From Liolophura sinensis (taxonomy: Eukaryota; Mollusca; Polyplacophora; Chitonida; Chitonidae), in NCBI RefSeq assembly GCF_032854445.1, contig NC_088302.1:42377645-42441644 (forward strand): DNA of 64,000 bases, written 5' to 3'. Positions 46,255 to 57,074 of the stretch are shown one piece after another (position 1 is the stretch's first letter; each line of letters begins with the position of its first letter). A program made the position numbers and the translations under genes. A model generated the notes under the pieces. It saw only the letters and a list, made by a program, of their open reading frames with translations. It was not told the DNA's origin and made no database searches.

Positions 46255-47745
46255 AATATCTGCCCTGTCTTTATGGAATTTTTTAATGACTTCAAAGTTT
46301 TCAGGGTTTACCCATCACGTAAATATATGTCTTCAGCAGGAAAGGCTGCTGCGACAGTCACACAAATTAGAAGAAAAGAGATGAATTCTGTCCGGAAAAC
46401 AAAAGTTGAAGATGTTTTAAAATGTTTAAGATAATAAATTTGTGACTTGTATCATGATAATGAACATCTGTATAGCTTGAATTATACAAAAAATAAAAAG
46501 TTTCAGATGGAAGTGCTCACATAAATTCTTTATGTTTCTTGCTTGTTCATGCGATTTCCATCCCCCCTCACCCCATCCCCCCCCCCCCCGCCTTTTGGTT
46601 TTACCCACCTCTGAAGAGATTTTCTTGTAACTACAGTATAACTTCAACAGCATAACTCCAGTTGAATTTTTGCCATTATATTAGATTAGTTCAAATAAAA
46701 ACCTTTCACAAAATATCGGAAATGTCTGCGCACGTTCAGAATTGGTAATAGAGTTCCTCATATTTATAAAGCGGGGCGTATTATACATTGTGTAAGTTTC
46801 TAAAACTTTAGCATCATTTTAACACGATGAAATATTACAGGTACGAGTCAAATGTTTAAAGAGAACATACAGTCTGGCACTAAATATACACATGAAGTAT
46901 TGTACAGGACAAAGTTATCACAGAAAAATATGTAAAAAATTTTGTAGACATTTTAAAGCCTAGAAGATGAAGTTCAGCATTGGAGAACTGACGACCAATT
47001 CACAACTAAGTAGCAATGTTGTAGAAGCTCTTATGAACTTGGCCAATCACTAGTGCTGAAAGCGTCACGTGATATCTGGCTGTCACGCCTATTACCTCTC
47101 GACTTTCAGCGTGGTTTCTTGTGGACAGTGGACAGACAGACATCGATGCAATGAACTGGATTTTGCGGTTATTTTAAGTGTTAAAATGATGCAATTTAAA
47201 CCACACATTTATGAGTAAAGAACAAAGAACGGCTGTCTTTGTTTTTTTTTTCATTGCCATATTGTTTAATACCAAAGGTACGGGCGAGTTCCCAGGTTTT
47301 GTGACGTCACTCTAGATAGCTGTAACATGACAAGATGGCGTCACCAAATGAGATTCTAGGCACTGACCATTGTTTGTTATTTATTTTGTTGATAAACGGT
47401 TTAGAACTTTTACCATATTTTTAGAACATTTCTGAAATACTACTTTAATAAATAATTCAGTTTTATTGGTTGACTTTATGATCACTTTAAAGAAAAGTAA
47501 TAATTTGAGGTATTCCTGGTAAATACAGACAATTTGAATTGATCTCTGCATAGCCTATTTAAATGAGATGCTTTGCTGTAATTGCTGCGGATAAAATTTG
47601 CATTTGTTTTTCTCGGCAATCAGTCAATCTAAAGAAGAGATTTAAGCTGTGTATATGTTTATACGTCATGCATAAAATGAGGTGATTTACGAGGAAATTA
47701 ATTTACGATCATTTACGATAAGTAGGTCAATAAACTAGAATATAC
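46255..47745. other. Non-coding downstream part of copy 1
   Basis: Nearly identical to 57075-58560. Includes a C run at 46578-46588 and no supported exon. Confidence 0.5.
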
Positions 47746-47747
47746 AT

Positions 47748-47812
47748 AGGTGAGATTCTCCTGGGTCATTGCGCCGCACTTGGACGCTAACCACCTCGGC
47801 CACAAGCCCCCG
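47748..47812 (-). mobile_element. tRNA-like SINE head fragment
   Basis: gagattctcctgggtcattg and gacgctaaccacctcggcca correspond to the head region of a family 1-like element; no body. Paralogue at 58562-58627. Confidence 0.6.
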
Positions 47813-47821
47813 TATTACTAA

Positions 47822-48177
47822 AAGAGTGAGTGAATGAGTGAGTGCTTTGGGTTTAACGTCGTACTCAACAATTTTCCAGTCATATGACGACGAAGGAATC
47901 CTTATGGTGTACGTAATGTGCCTCCTTGTCGCAGGACGGATTTCCACTGCTATTTTATGTAGTGCTGCTTCACTGAGACGACTTAGGTATGTAAATCGCC
48001 GCATTATACTGACACGGGTCAACCAGTCGTTGCACTATCCCCTTCATGCTGAACGCCAAGCGAGAAATTTACAACTTCCTCTTTTTAAGTCTTAGGTGTA
48101 AGTCGACCCAGGATTGATCTTGGATCTACCGCTCAGGAAGCGGACACTCTGCGAACTGTGCTATCCGGGCCGCTCAA
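47822..48177 (-). mobile_element. SINE family 2, near full-length copy
   Basis: From the left: gagtgagt repeat, gctttgggtttaacgtcgta, ttttccagtcatatgacgac, a body including ggacggatttccactgct and tactgacacgggtcaaccag, then a tRNA-like head on the minus strand (cccaggattgatcttggatc as B box, ending tatccgggccgc). About 355 bases. Paralogue at 58638-58994. Confidence 0.85.
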
Positions 48178-48950
48178 ATTACTAAAAGATGATAACGTGA
48201 TGCTTGTTTACCATTTTCTGCAGGTACAGGTTTATTTGCTCTCATTCCATTTACAACATCTCCATGAATTTCAAGATTAAAAGACAAATTCAGTGCAATC
48301 TTCAGATTGTAAGTTGGGCTTCATGGACCCATATTTGAATTTATTTTTTCACCCTATTCTGCACTCTTTTTTATCTCTTCATGTAATATCGCATGTAACT
48401 AAGCCTATAAATAATCCAGTGTGGTATTGCATCATCATGATATGAGGAAAAAATAATTATACTGCATATGGGTCATTTAGTAAATGTAAGTACATGTATG
48501 TAAATCAGTACAGATAGGTCTGTAAAAGTTTCACACTAGAAGATGTATCTACAGATAGGGTTTCATCATTCTTGGTGATGTGTTGTTCTTGGCTTTAAGG
48601 ATTATACACTGTAAGATGGGAGTGTCCTGCTTCAGCAGTTAAATGGTTTCTGTAATCAAGTAAAAATTGACCAATTAGTGATGTCTCTTGTTCAAGCTCT
48701 TGTTGGTACAGGTTTGGTTTTGTGTCATCAGGTTTGTCGTGTTGTTGGAGCTGCGTGGGGCTTTCCCTGCCTCTACCCTGCTACCACCACCTATGTAAAT
48801 ATTCCCCCCATTTCTGTGAAACAGCCGTGAGTTTGTCATACCAATCAGGTTAACAAACACTTGGAAAGTCTTCTAACGTAAAAGATGTTACATAATGTAC
48901 TAAACATCTTTATTTTGTACGCAAAGCGTTTAAAGTGATCACCATTTTCA
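48178..48950. other. Non-coding, paralogous to 58995-59795
   Basis: No exon recognised in either copy. Confidence 0.45.
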
Positions 48951-48954
48951 AATA

Positions 48955-49080
48955 ATGACAAATAAAATAAAGACAATGAGCATAATGACAACGAGGATAA
49001 TGTTAATAAGAATAATGCCAATAGGGACAACGGCAATGAAAATAATGAGAATAACGACGAATGAAGACAATGAGGATAAT
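48955..49080. repeat. Degenerate AAT/GAC triplet-rich repeat
   Basis: Variants of aataatgaca and aatgaggataatg repeat for about 125 bases; paralogue at 59797-59925. Confidence 0.7.
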
Positions 49081-49127
49081 TGATCCTTTTTATGCCAAAA
49101 CATGTATAGATATAAAGTCTTTCAAGA

Positions 49128-49297
49128 CGTCTCTGATCATTTTGATGGCCTAATGGTCAGAGTGCCCACCTTGAAGTCGGGAAATGCAGGATCAGATCCG
49201 GGTCGGGTCAAAGCAAAGAATTTAAAAAAGTTTTTCTCGCTTAGTTGGTCCGGTGTGATGTCAGGTGTCTTCGGCATGATGCTTCAGTGGCGGCATG
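49128..49297 (+). mobile_element. tRNA-derived SINE (third type), cut by the duplication junction
   Basis: tRNA-like head: A-box region tggcctaatggtcagagtgc and B box ggatcagatccgggt. The body continues to cagtggcggcatgg, where the duplication junction truncates it. The complete paralogue at 59985-60253 keeps the tail. Confidence 0.75.
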
Positions 49298-49399
49298 GAG
49301 TCTTTAACTTCTGAGATACGTCTTTACCGGAACAAGTAGTCAGCAAAAACCGCCCCCTCCCATGGTTGAGAACCGACTGGTCTCGTCATTTTAAGGAAA

Positions 49400-50750
49400 C
49401 AAATGGTATTTGTCGCTTCAAGTTTGCGCAATGTTCTGCTGTCAGCTGTCAGACAGAGCAATTGCACTGATGAACGTATTAACTGTCACCGAATTTAAAT
49501 CAAATAACAGACGGTCCAGATGGCAGAGATGAGCCTATGGAATAGGATGGTCTGACGTTGTGAATTATGCTTACTTGTTGGATAGTGATACATTTATATC
49601 ATTTTGTAGTTTGCATATGCCGGGTACATATCTTGCTGTGTAAGATTTTTAAATACCTTGTGTTGTTTCGCAATTTCAATCAGCATTATACATTATTACT
49701 ATTTCACAAAACTTCTTCTCTGACTTTCTTATGTTTTACAAGGAGAGTATTTCTGTTACGAATACATATGGACAGTGTCATGTATCTCTGGTGGTCTTGT
49801 TCCATAAAGACTAGACGAACAGCTATGAGCAGTTGCCCAGCACATTCCTTGAGTCTTTTCTTCATCAACCTACTGCTGACTGCTGATGAAGTCTTCAGTT
49901 TGTTTGACTGTATTCTAATTGCTTACCATATACCTCCCCATCTCTTTAGTAATTCGCGTTGAACGAAATTGGCCTTGCGAATATTAACTAGAAACATCAG
50001 TTATGTTTGAAGATTAATATATGAATGTTTATTAAGGCACCAAGAAGCATAAAGGTTTCAGTTGGCAGATAAAGCGGAAGATATCGATTGCTGAATGCAG
50101 ATGGAACATTCTGTGCGTGTTTGGAATGCTCTTGCGACCTTACCAGAACCATTCACCAGAGTGAATGTCAATATTTGTTGAAGTAGTAATGAAGTATACG
50201 AAAAACTAAGTTCTTTGAACGTAAAACTTCCGTTCATCATAAGTCATACAGCAGATTTTACAACTCTCATCATCCATGGCTGTCCATGAGATTTTTGAGG
50301 TAAAGAAATCAAACAGATCTCTACCCAAACCTACCCAATACTGCATCTTACACTCGGTTCTGGTTTCCTAACGACCTTTCGGGCAAGAGCAACGGTAGAA
50401 AGGCAGAGTAGCCTCCCTTTGTCTACAGGGAACGATGGAGTGAGTGCACTGCTGAATTTCCACACTCGTAGTGCCTTCTAATAGTTAAATAGATATATAT
50501 ATATAAATAAATCTGAGGACCCCTGATGTACCTAGGAAACGTTAGATTTCCAATATAATCAATACGTGAGTGAGTAACTGCTTGGGGATTAACGTCGTAC
50601 GTAACAGTTTTTCAGTCATAGGACGACGAAGGACAACTTAGAGTGCTGTCGGGGCCGGTTATAGTCAATACAAACACCTGCCGTGTGACTTATTGAAAAA
50701 TTTCTCCAAATGTGATACAAACGCTTTCTTGTTTGTGGGGCCTTAATGCC
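49400..50750. other. Non-coding left part of copy 2
   Basis: Matches 36940-38400. Open frames such as 49567-49962 are shared in part with copy 1 (TAMSSCPAHSLSLFFIN) but have no domain, no splice support and differ in frame upstream. Confidence 0.45.
50563..50662 (-). mobile_element. SINE family 2, tail-side fragment (copy 2)
   Basis: gtgagtgagtaactgcttgg, ggattaacgtcgtacgtaac and cagtcataggacgacgaagg; paralogue of 38222-38325. Confidence 0.6.
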
Positions 50751-51249
50751 TCCCCACCAGCCACCACCCCCATCCCCATCCCCCAGCCCCAACCTCACCC
50801 CACCCCCATCACGTTCAAAGTCGTGGATCATTACCTCGTGTAGCACACACTAACACTGAACACAGCTGCAATATGACACTTCAAAATCAAGCTGAATAAC
50901 TCTACGGTAGACAAGGATGTCAGAAACAGGTGAAAAAAAAATAGGACTGATTGGCCCAATGTAAGTATAATGTCACTTTTTCACTCAGTCACAAAGAACG
51001 CAAAACAAAAAGACAACTTGTGCTTATTAAAAATCTGGTCAAATCTGAGCTGGAAATTACATGTATTTAAAGGTTCCTCGGTTCATGAAAGGAAAGTGAA
51101 ATAAATAAACATCATTCAAAGGAAACGAACGCAGCTCGCTGCATAGAAATAGCATTGCTTATCTATGTAAAATATAGATTTTAACAGTCTAATTCTAGTT
51201 TGCCTAGAACTGGTGGGCAGCATACCAAATAGATTAAAACAGTGTTATT

Positions 51250-51900
51250 TTTTACTGGTTTATACAACATGCCTACCTGATTACCCTAGTCTACCTGGTT
51301 TACTGGTTTATACAATATGCCTACCTGATTACCTTAGTGTACCTGGTTTATTGGTGTATACAACATGCCTCCTGATTACCCTACTCTACCTGGTTTACTG
51401 GTTTATACAATATGCCTAAATGATTACCTTGGTGTTCCTGGTTTTCTGGTTTATACAACATGCCTACCTGATTACCTTATTGCACCTGGTTTACCGGTTT
51501 ATACAACATGCCTACCTGATTACCTTATTGTACCTGGTTTATTGGTTTATACAACATGCCTACCCGATTATCTTAGTGTACCTGGTTTACTGGTTTATTC
51601 AATATGCCTACCTGATTACCTTATTGTACCTTGTTTACTGGTTATACAACATTTATAACTGATTACCTTAGTGTATCTAGTTTATTCGTTTTTACGGCAT
51701 GCCTACATGATTCCCTTAGTATACCTGATTACTGGTTTACTGGTTTAAACAAAATATCTACCTGATTCCTCCAATGTACCTGGTTTACTAGTTTATACAA
51801 CATGCCTACCGGATTGTTCCAGTGTTCCTGATTTATCGGTGTATACAACATGCCTACCTGATTCTCTCAGTGTGCGTGGTTCACTGGATGTCTTTATGAT
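51250..51900. repeat. 48-bp minisatellite in copy 2
   Basis: About 13 units of the same 48-base motif as 39520-41270, uninterrupted by the LTR. Confidence 0.9.
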
Positions 51901-51906
51901 TCCCCC

Positions 51907-52147
51907 AGGGGGCCTCTGTTGCCGAGAGGTTTGACACGCCAATGACCCAGGACACCCTCTCCTCCCAACCAATGTTATCCGACCATATGTAGAAAGGTCT
52001 GCCATCAACCTGTAGATGACCATGGGTTTACCCTTGTTCTGCCCAGTTTCCTCCCACCATATTACTGGCCGTCGTGACTTAAGTGAAATATTCTTGAGTA
52101 CGGCGTAAAACACCAATCAAAACAATACGATAAATAAAGAAATAAAT
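51907..52147 (+). mobile_element. SINE family 1 copy (duplication copy 2)
   Basis: ggggcctctgttgccgagag head, body and 3' domain ttgagtacggcgtaaaacac; paralogue of 41277-41506. Here the aatgacccaggacacc segment is kept, which is shortened in copy 1. Confidence 0.82.
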
Positions 52148-52430
52148 GTATGATTCCCCCAGTGTACCTAGTTTCCTGATGTACAACATGCCTACCCGCT
52201 TAGTGTACCTGGTTTGATTGGTTACAGCATGCCTACCTGATTCCTCTAGCATTTACTGATGTACAGCATGCCTACCAGGCAAGGGGGCCTCGGTTACTGG
52301 TTTACAGCATGCCTATATGTACTTCATCTCCCTTTCCCCAGTCGATTTATTGATTTACACAGCTTACCTACTTTATTCCCTTATTGTGCCTGGTTTACTG
52401 GTTTATATCACACCTACACGAAGCACGACG

Positions 52431-52477
52431 TTAAACCTCAAGTACTCACTCACTCACTCACTTACTCACACCTACAC
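52431..52477 (+). mobile_element. SINE family 2 tail fragment, opposite orientation
   Basis: gcacgacgttaaacctcaag followed by tactcactcactcactcact. Not seen at the matching place in copy 1, so it probably arrived after duplication or was lost there. Confidence 0.5.
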
Positions 52478-52519
52478 GATCCACCAACCTCTGATTTACT
52501 GGTGTAAAGGATGACTTAC

Positions 52520-54570
52520 TGATTCGATCATTATGTATGCATGTGTCCTGAGATCATTCAAATTAAGACGACATATTTTCATGCATTCCGTGTATATTTC
52601 TGTCTAACTTACAGTATACCTGCAAGATCTGACAAGTGATATTATCTTCGTCTAACTTCCGTCATACCTAACTGGTCCATCGTGTTCAGAGTACCAGAAC
52701 TTTATTCACAATAACCCTCAGAGCTGTAGATCCACAGAGCTGTAGACCAGAGCATGCATACTTAATTTACACAGTGTAACTCCTCTGAGTAAAGTCATAA
52801 TTATTTGTATGCTGTCTGTGGATATTAGTCAGTAAAAAAACAATTAGTACGTGAACCGAAATATGCATGTGACTGTCATTACGACTGTTCGTAATTCCAC
52901 ACATGACGCGCGGTGGTGGCAGGCAATAGAAAGCATAAGCAAACTTCACATTTAAACTGAATCAGATTACAAGCACAACACAGATTTAAGGTTTACGTTG
53001 GCGACAGTTCACTTGTCGATTGGATGCCAGATTGTTTCCTGGTCAGTACCTACCTTGGGCAAATAGATGGAACCCGAAATGTGCTCCAGTTGACATTCAG
53101 CACGCCATTTCTCCAAAAATCCGTTTGGAGATAGCGGATGTCTCGGCGAATAAACAGTGATGAGAAAGAACCGGAGACTGGCGTGATGATTACACAAGGA
53201 ATGTATAAATACCGTCCTCGAAAGCCTTTTATGGATCTGTTGTCCTGGTGGTATCCCCCCTACATCATACTCCACACGTCAAGGTAATGTGCCTTAGCAT
53301 ATTTTTTTGTCTCCGTGTAGCCAGTAAGATTTCCCAGTAAGAGCTTGCATCCGTTAATGTAAATCACTTATCAATAACTACAGATGGGTTTCGGGTAAAT
53401 CGTCGGGCGCCTTGTTGCTTGCTTTCATGTTACTTCTTTCAGTTCGTGTCTTGATACCACTTTTATAAGTCAAGCTGTCTTTACGACGAGATACAGAAAT
53501 TTTCATTTTTACAATGACAATGGGGAATTTGGTTGGAAAAAAAGCAGGTAAAGCTCAGGAAAAAAAAAGAGACGGGGACCCGGAGTAAAACTTACAGCCT
53601 TGAGCAAACTTGATAGAGGCGTCAAGGCGGCACCAAGAAAACCAAAGTACATAGCCCACAGAATAATTGCCAGAGCCCAAAGAAACGGACAAATCCCAGA
53701 AAAACAAACAGAGAAGACAGGACAGGGCCGAGAGAAAGCATAACAAGGCTGGGAGAATGCCGCGAAAAGACCAGATATCATATGACAGAGCCCGTCGAAA
53801 ACAGGACAGCCTGTAGATCATTGCCCAAGATTTACAGTTAGCTATACCTGAAACATTCGATCATTCTAACTCAGGGATCAACGGCTAACCGTCTGTCTGA
53901 AGAAAATATTAGGTCTCTCAGTCAAGAATGGCTCCTTATACAAGACCCCAATACTGCATGGTAGTCATGTAAATTCTCCATTGTGCACTCGTGATGAGTA
54001 TTTCAAAATACACGGTATTTATAAAAAGTAGGTTTTAATTTCGTACTGTGCAATTTACGATGTGACTTATTATATAAAGGTATAGAATATTTCTTCTTGG
54101 AGTAATACAAATGGCTTTAAACTTGTGTTTTCCTAAGGCCGAAACTACATCTTTCTTACTAAAGCGTTAGTTCAAAGCCGCTTCCCTGATTTTTGCTTAA
54201 ACGAGTAACTCTTTGATTCCTTTCTCTGCAATTGCTTGGTTATTTGAAATGAAGCTTCAAATGTTTGCCTTTTGTTTTCGTGCTCCTGATAGCCATTTGT
54301 CGTCGCCCCGTTCCTTTGTTCTGCAGTTCCTTTAGATAGTGTACTTCTTTGCTTGTTCTTTTTTCTTCTTGTTCTATGTGTAACTGGTCGATTTTTTCAC
54401 TCGAGGCTTTTAGTGATAGCTGATGGTCTGTTTTTGATTTGTCTGTTTTTATGCTTAAATACAAGCTATAAGTCAGTGCCCTCTTTTTTGATTTTACTAG
54501 ATACTATGGGCCAATAGACTGGTTTCCGCGTTACCGTTTAATTGTACCCGTGATGTCACAGCTGATGTCA
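52520..54570. other. Non-coding part of copy 2 upstream of AMP gene 2
   Basis: Matches 41830-43740. Contains the exon-like block at 53054-53177. Confidence 0.4.
53054..53177 (-). other. Exon-like block intact in copy 2, frameshifted in copy 1
   Basis: Between cgccag (53180-53178) and donor CCCAAG|GTAGGT it reads 41 codons including VYSPRHPLSPNGFLEKWRAE and ISGSIYLPK. Copy 1 has lost eight bases here, which shifts the frame into stops. Acceptor context is weak and no family was recognised. Confidence 0.2.
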
Positions 54571-54573
54571 TTT

Positions 54574-54580
54574 TATATAA
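54574..54580 (+). promoter_or_regulatory. TATA-like box of AMP gene 2
   Basis: TATATAA 240 bases upstream of the ATG, conserved with gene 1. Confidence 0.4.
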
Positions 54581-54813
54581 CTAATCGACCTTTTTAGAAC
54601 GATTTTCGGTCAATAGCTTTTTCCCTGGTTAATAACAATGTTAGTGGTTAATTATTACACAAAATAAACCGTCAAGTTGCTGACATTTTCCATGTTTTAT
54701 TTCCATTGTTATATTCAACTGTTTGAGTGTTTAGGATGAGTTTTCGGGTGATAACTATTCTTCAACTTGTGGGAGTTTTCTTTTTCTCATGCCTCTTGTT
54801 GATTATATTTCAG

Positions 54814-56937
54814 ATGAAGCTTACGCTGATAGCTGTTGTCCTGGTTTCCATGCTACTGGTCCAGGAGGCAGAATCAGGTCGGTTCACGAAAAGCGAAAGA
54901 GACATTCGCAGTGCCTGGATACCGTTTTGCACAAAAAAGTGCCCTAGATTCTGCGAGGGAGGAATAGTATGCAAGTTTGGCTGTGGGATTTTGTGTGGCA
55001 AGAGGAAGAGGGCGGTAAGTTTACAGCTGTAAAAAGGAAGGGCAGAATTGATAGTAAAAGTACAGTGTAATATCCTTGGCATATGGTCACAAATTACTAA
55101 CATAATATCGCAACACATACCCACCTTAGCACGAAGATTTAAACAAGTTTAATTTTTTATAAAAATGCAGTGAGTTAAATAGTAATTTATTAGTCGTCAG
55201 TGATCTAAAATTGCTCAAAATTACCCGACTATTACTCTCACGACAGACACATCCATACGTAGCATTGGCATCTCGTTTTATTATTTATATATTTACTTAT
55301 TTGATTGGTGTTTTATGGCGTATTCAAGAATATTTTACTTATACGGTGGCAGCCAGCATTATGATGAGATCAAACCGGACAGAGCCCGAGGGAAACCCAG
55401 GGCCATCAGTTGGTTGTTGAGAGACCGTCCCACGTATGGCCAGAGAGGAAACCACCATGAACTAGACGTGAACTCACATGTACATATAGACGTCCATGTA
55501 GACGGCTGCACTGGAATCTTGTATGCGTCAAGCAACTCAACGTGTTTATACTATGCGTGTTGACAGCATTTCATAAACGGCGTCCACCTCACTCGGCTGC
55601 CAAGAAACTTTGACTTTTACGACCTGAACGATGATGACTTCGTCAGTCTTCAGGAAATTGCCACCACACTAGGCCACTCCGTGCACGAAGTTGCGCTGAT
55701 CGTCGCTTTCCAAACTACTGATACCAACCGTAAGTGTTACAACTGTAGCGTATGTACGTTTGATCCCTTACAATTCAATGACGTTTTCAAAATTATTTGT
55801 TATTAATACTGCTGCTTCACTGAAACGCCATACAGAAGACACCAGACAAGAAACCGTGCTCATTTAGTTAGATTACCTTGACATGGGATGAGTCAGCTCT
55901 TGGCATGTCCCTTCCTATTGAGTACCGGTGCTGAAGTACTAAATTTGCCGAGTTCAACGTTTTTGGTATTGCGAGACGAGGCGGGGCCTCTACCACTTTA
56001 CTGCCTTATGGCCGTTTTGTATAAGAGTGTTTTAGAGATGCAGACTACTGTAGAGTTCTGTTTTAACCTGAGCAATATTGTACCACATACGGATATGTTT
56101 GCATTTTGAAACTTTCAGTCTCTACACGGTGGCCTTAATCCACTCTCTAGATGAGGTTGAACTTTTGCTTACTACTTGTTCATTGGTCATGAAGATAGGT
56201 TAAACACATTAATAAATTTCTAAACGAAGAGATCTTTGAACCTTTCTTTACATTATACATTTCTCATTTTAACATTTGCAGAAGATGGCAAGCTGACTGA
56301 AGAGGAACTGTTTTCATCAAAGGCGTTTATGTTTGGTGAGTTGGTTATTTGACTATGAGCTTAATATCAAACCCAGTTAATGTCAGGTTTATGTTAATCT
56401 TGCACGGTAAAATAAGTGTTTCGTTTTTCAACACATTTCTGTTAGAGTTAAGGAAGTTGTTCTGGTGTTTATTCATAAAAGCTGTTTATGGTAGCTGAAG
56501 AGATATGGATATTTCACCAAATATGCCAGATGTTTACATATTAATGTTTGGGACATTTTCAATCAAAGCAAATAGTCCAGTAAGCATGACTGTATTTGCA
56601 TTAAGTGTAAAAAGCCGGTCAACTAAACCCTAAACACTTGTTTAGTGTGTACACTCCGTTTTGAGATCAGTCCCAAAACTGGTGCGGCTAGAAAACACAC
56701 TGGCTTTGAAGTGTCGGTGAAAACAGATCACTACATGTATCCGCACATCTGTGTTGTTTTGGGCGTCATTTGAGGCTATTTCACTCCTGTTACAGCTGCA
56801 TCAGTTCCATGTACAGCCTGTACTTTGCCCATGAATGCAATAATAAAACATGTTTTGCACGTATATACTTCTACTTTAAATCTATCTTTTGATCTTTTTC
56901 AGTTGACTACCCGTTTGAGCCCAACACTGACCACTAA
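54814..56937 (+). CDS. Secreted Cys-rich peptide precursor with EF-hand C-terminal domain, gene 2
   Basis: Paralogue of gene 1 with the same exon sizes and phases: 54814-55014, 55567-55729, 56282-56335, 56903-56937; 150 residues. The signal peptide is identical to gene 1. The mature part keeps all six cysteines and their spacing but has changed: the N-terminal helix is GRFTKSERDIRSAW, much less cationic, while CTEEC has become CTKKC. Gly62 plus KRKR keeps the amidation and convertase site. EF-hand loop 1 is unchanged (DLNDDDFVSLQE); loop 2 is DTNQDGKLTEEE, closer to consensus because it gains Gly at position 6. The acceptor just before the ATG is kept (gattatatttcag), as is the alternative upstream Met (54736). 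All splice sites are intact, so the gene looks functional. Role inferred as for gene 1. Confidence 0.78.
55285..55483 (-). mobile_element. SINE family 1 copy in intron 1 of AMP gene 2
   Basis: Same truncated copy as 44484-44681, with a few private substitutions. Confidence 0.85.
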
Positions 56938-57068
56938 TGACAACTGATGACACTGACCCTGAAAACTAAATGACCTGACCTCGATGTGGTCGAAAGCTCT
57001 ATCCGACCACATGCTGATTTTGTTACTTCTGTTGACATAGCATATATTACCTTTCGAATTAAAAAAAA

Positions 57069-57074
57069 AATAAA
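57069..57074 (+). terminator. Polyadenylation signal of AMP gene 2
   Basis: AATAAA 132 bases after the stop codon. Confidence 0.5.

Larger units (their letters stand above)
36848..49297. repeat. Tandem segmental duplication, copy 1
   Basis: About 12.4 kb that recurs directly after itself as copy 2. Starts at agtctttaacttctgaccgg and ends at cttcagtggcggcatgg. Landmarks in the same order in both copies: ggaacaagtagtcagc, the 37.2/49.6-kb block, C-rich tract, 48-bp minisatellite, SINE, AMP gene, SINE family 2, AAT-rich triplet tract and a tRNA-like SINE. Copy 1 has about 0.6 kb (38593-39200) and a 984-bp solo LTR that copy 2 lacks. Confidence 0.9.
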
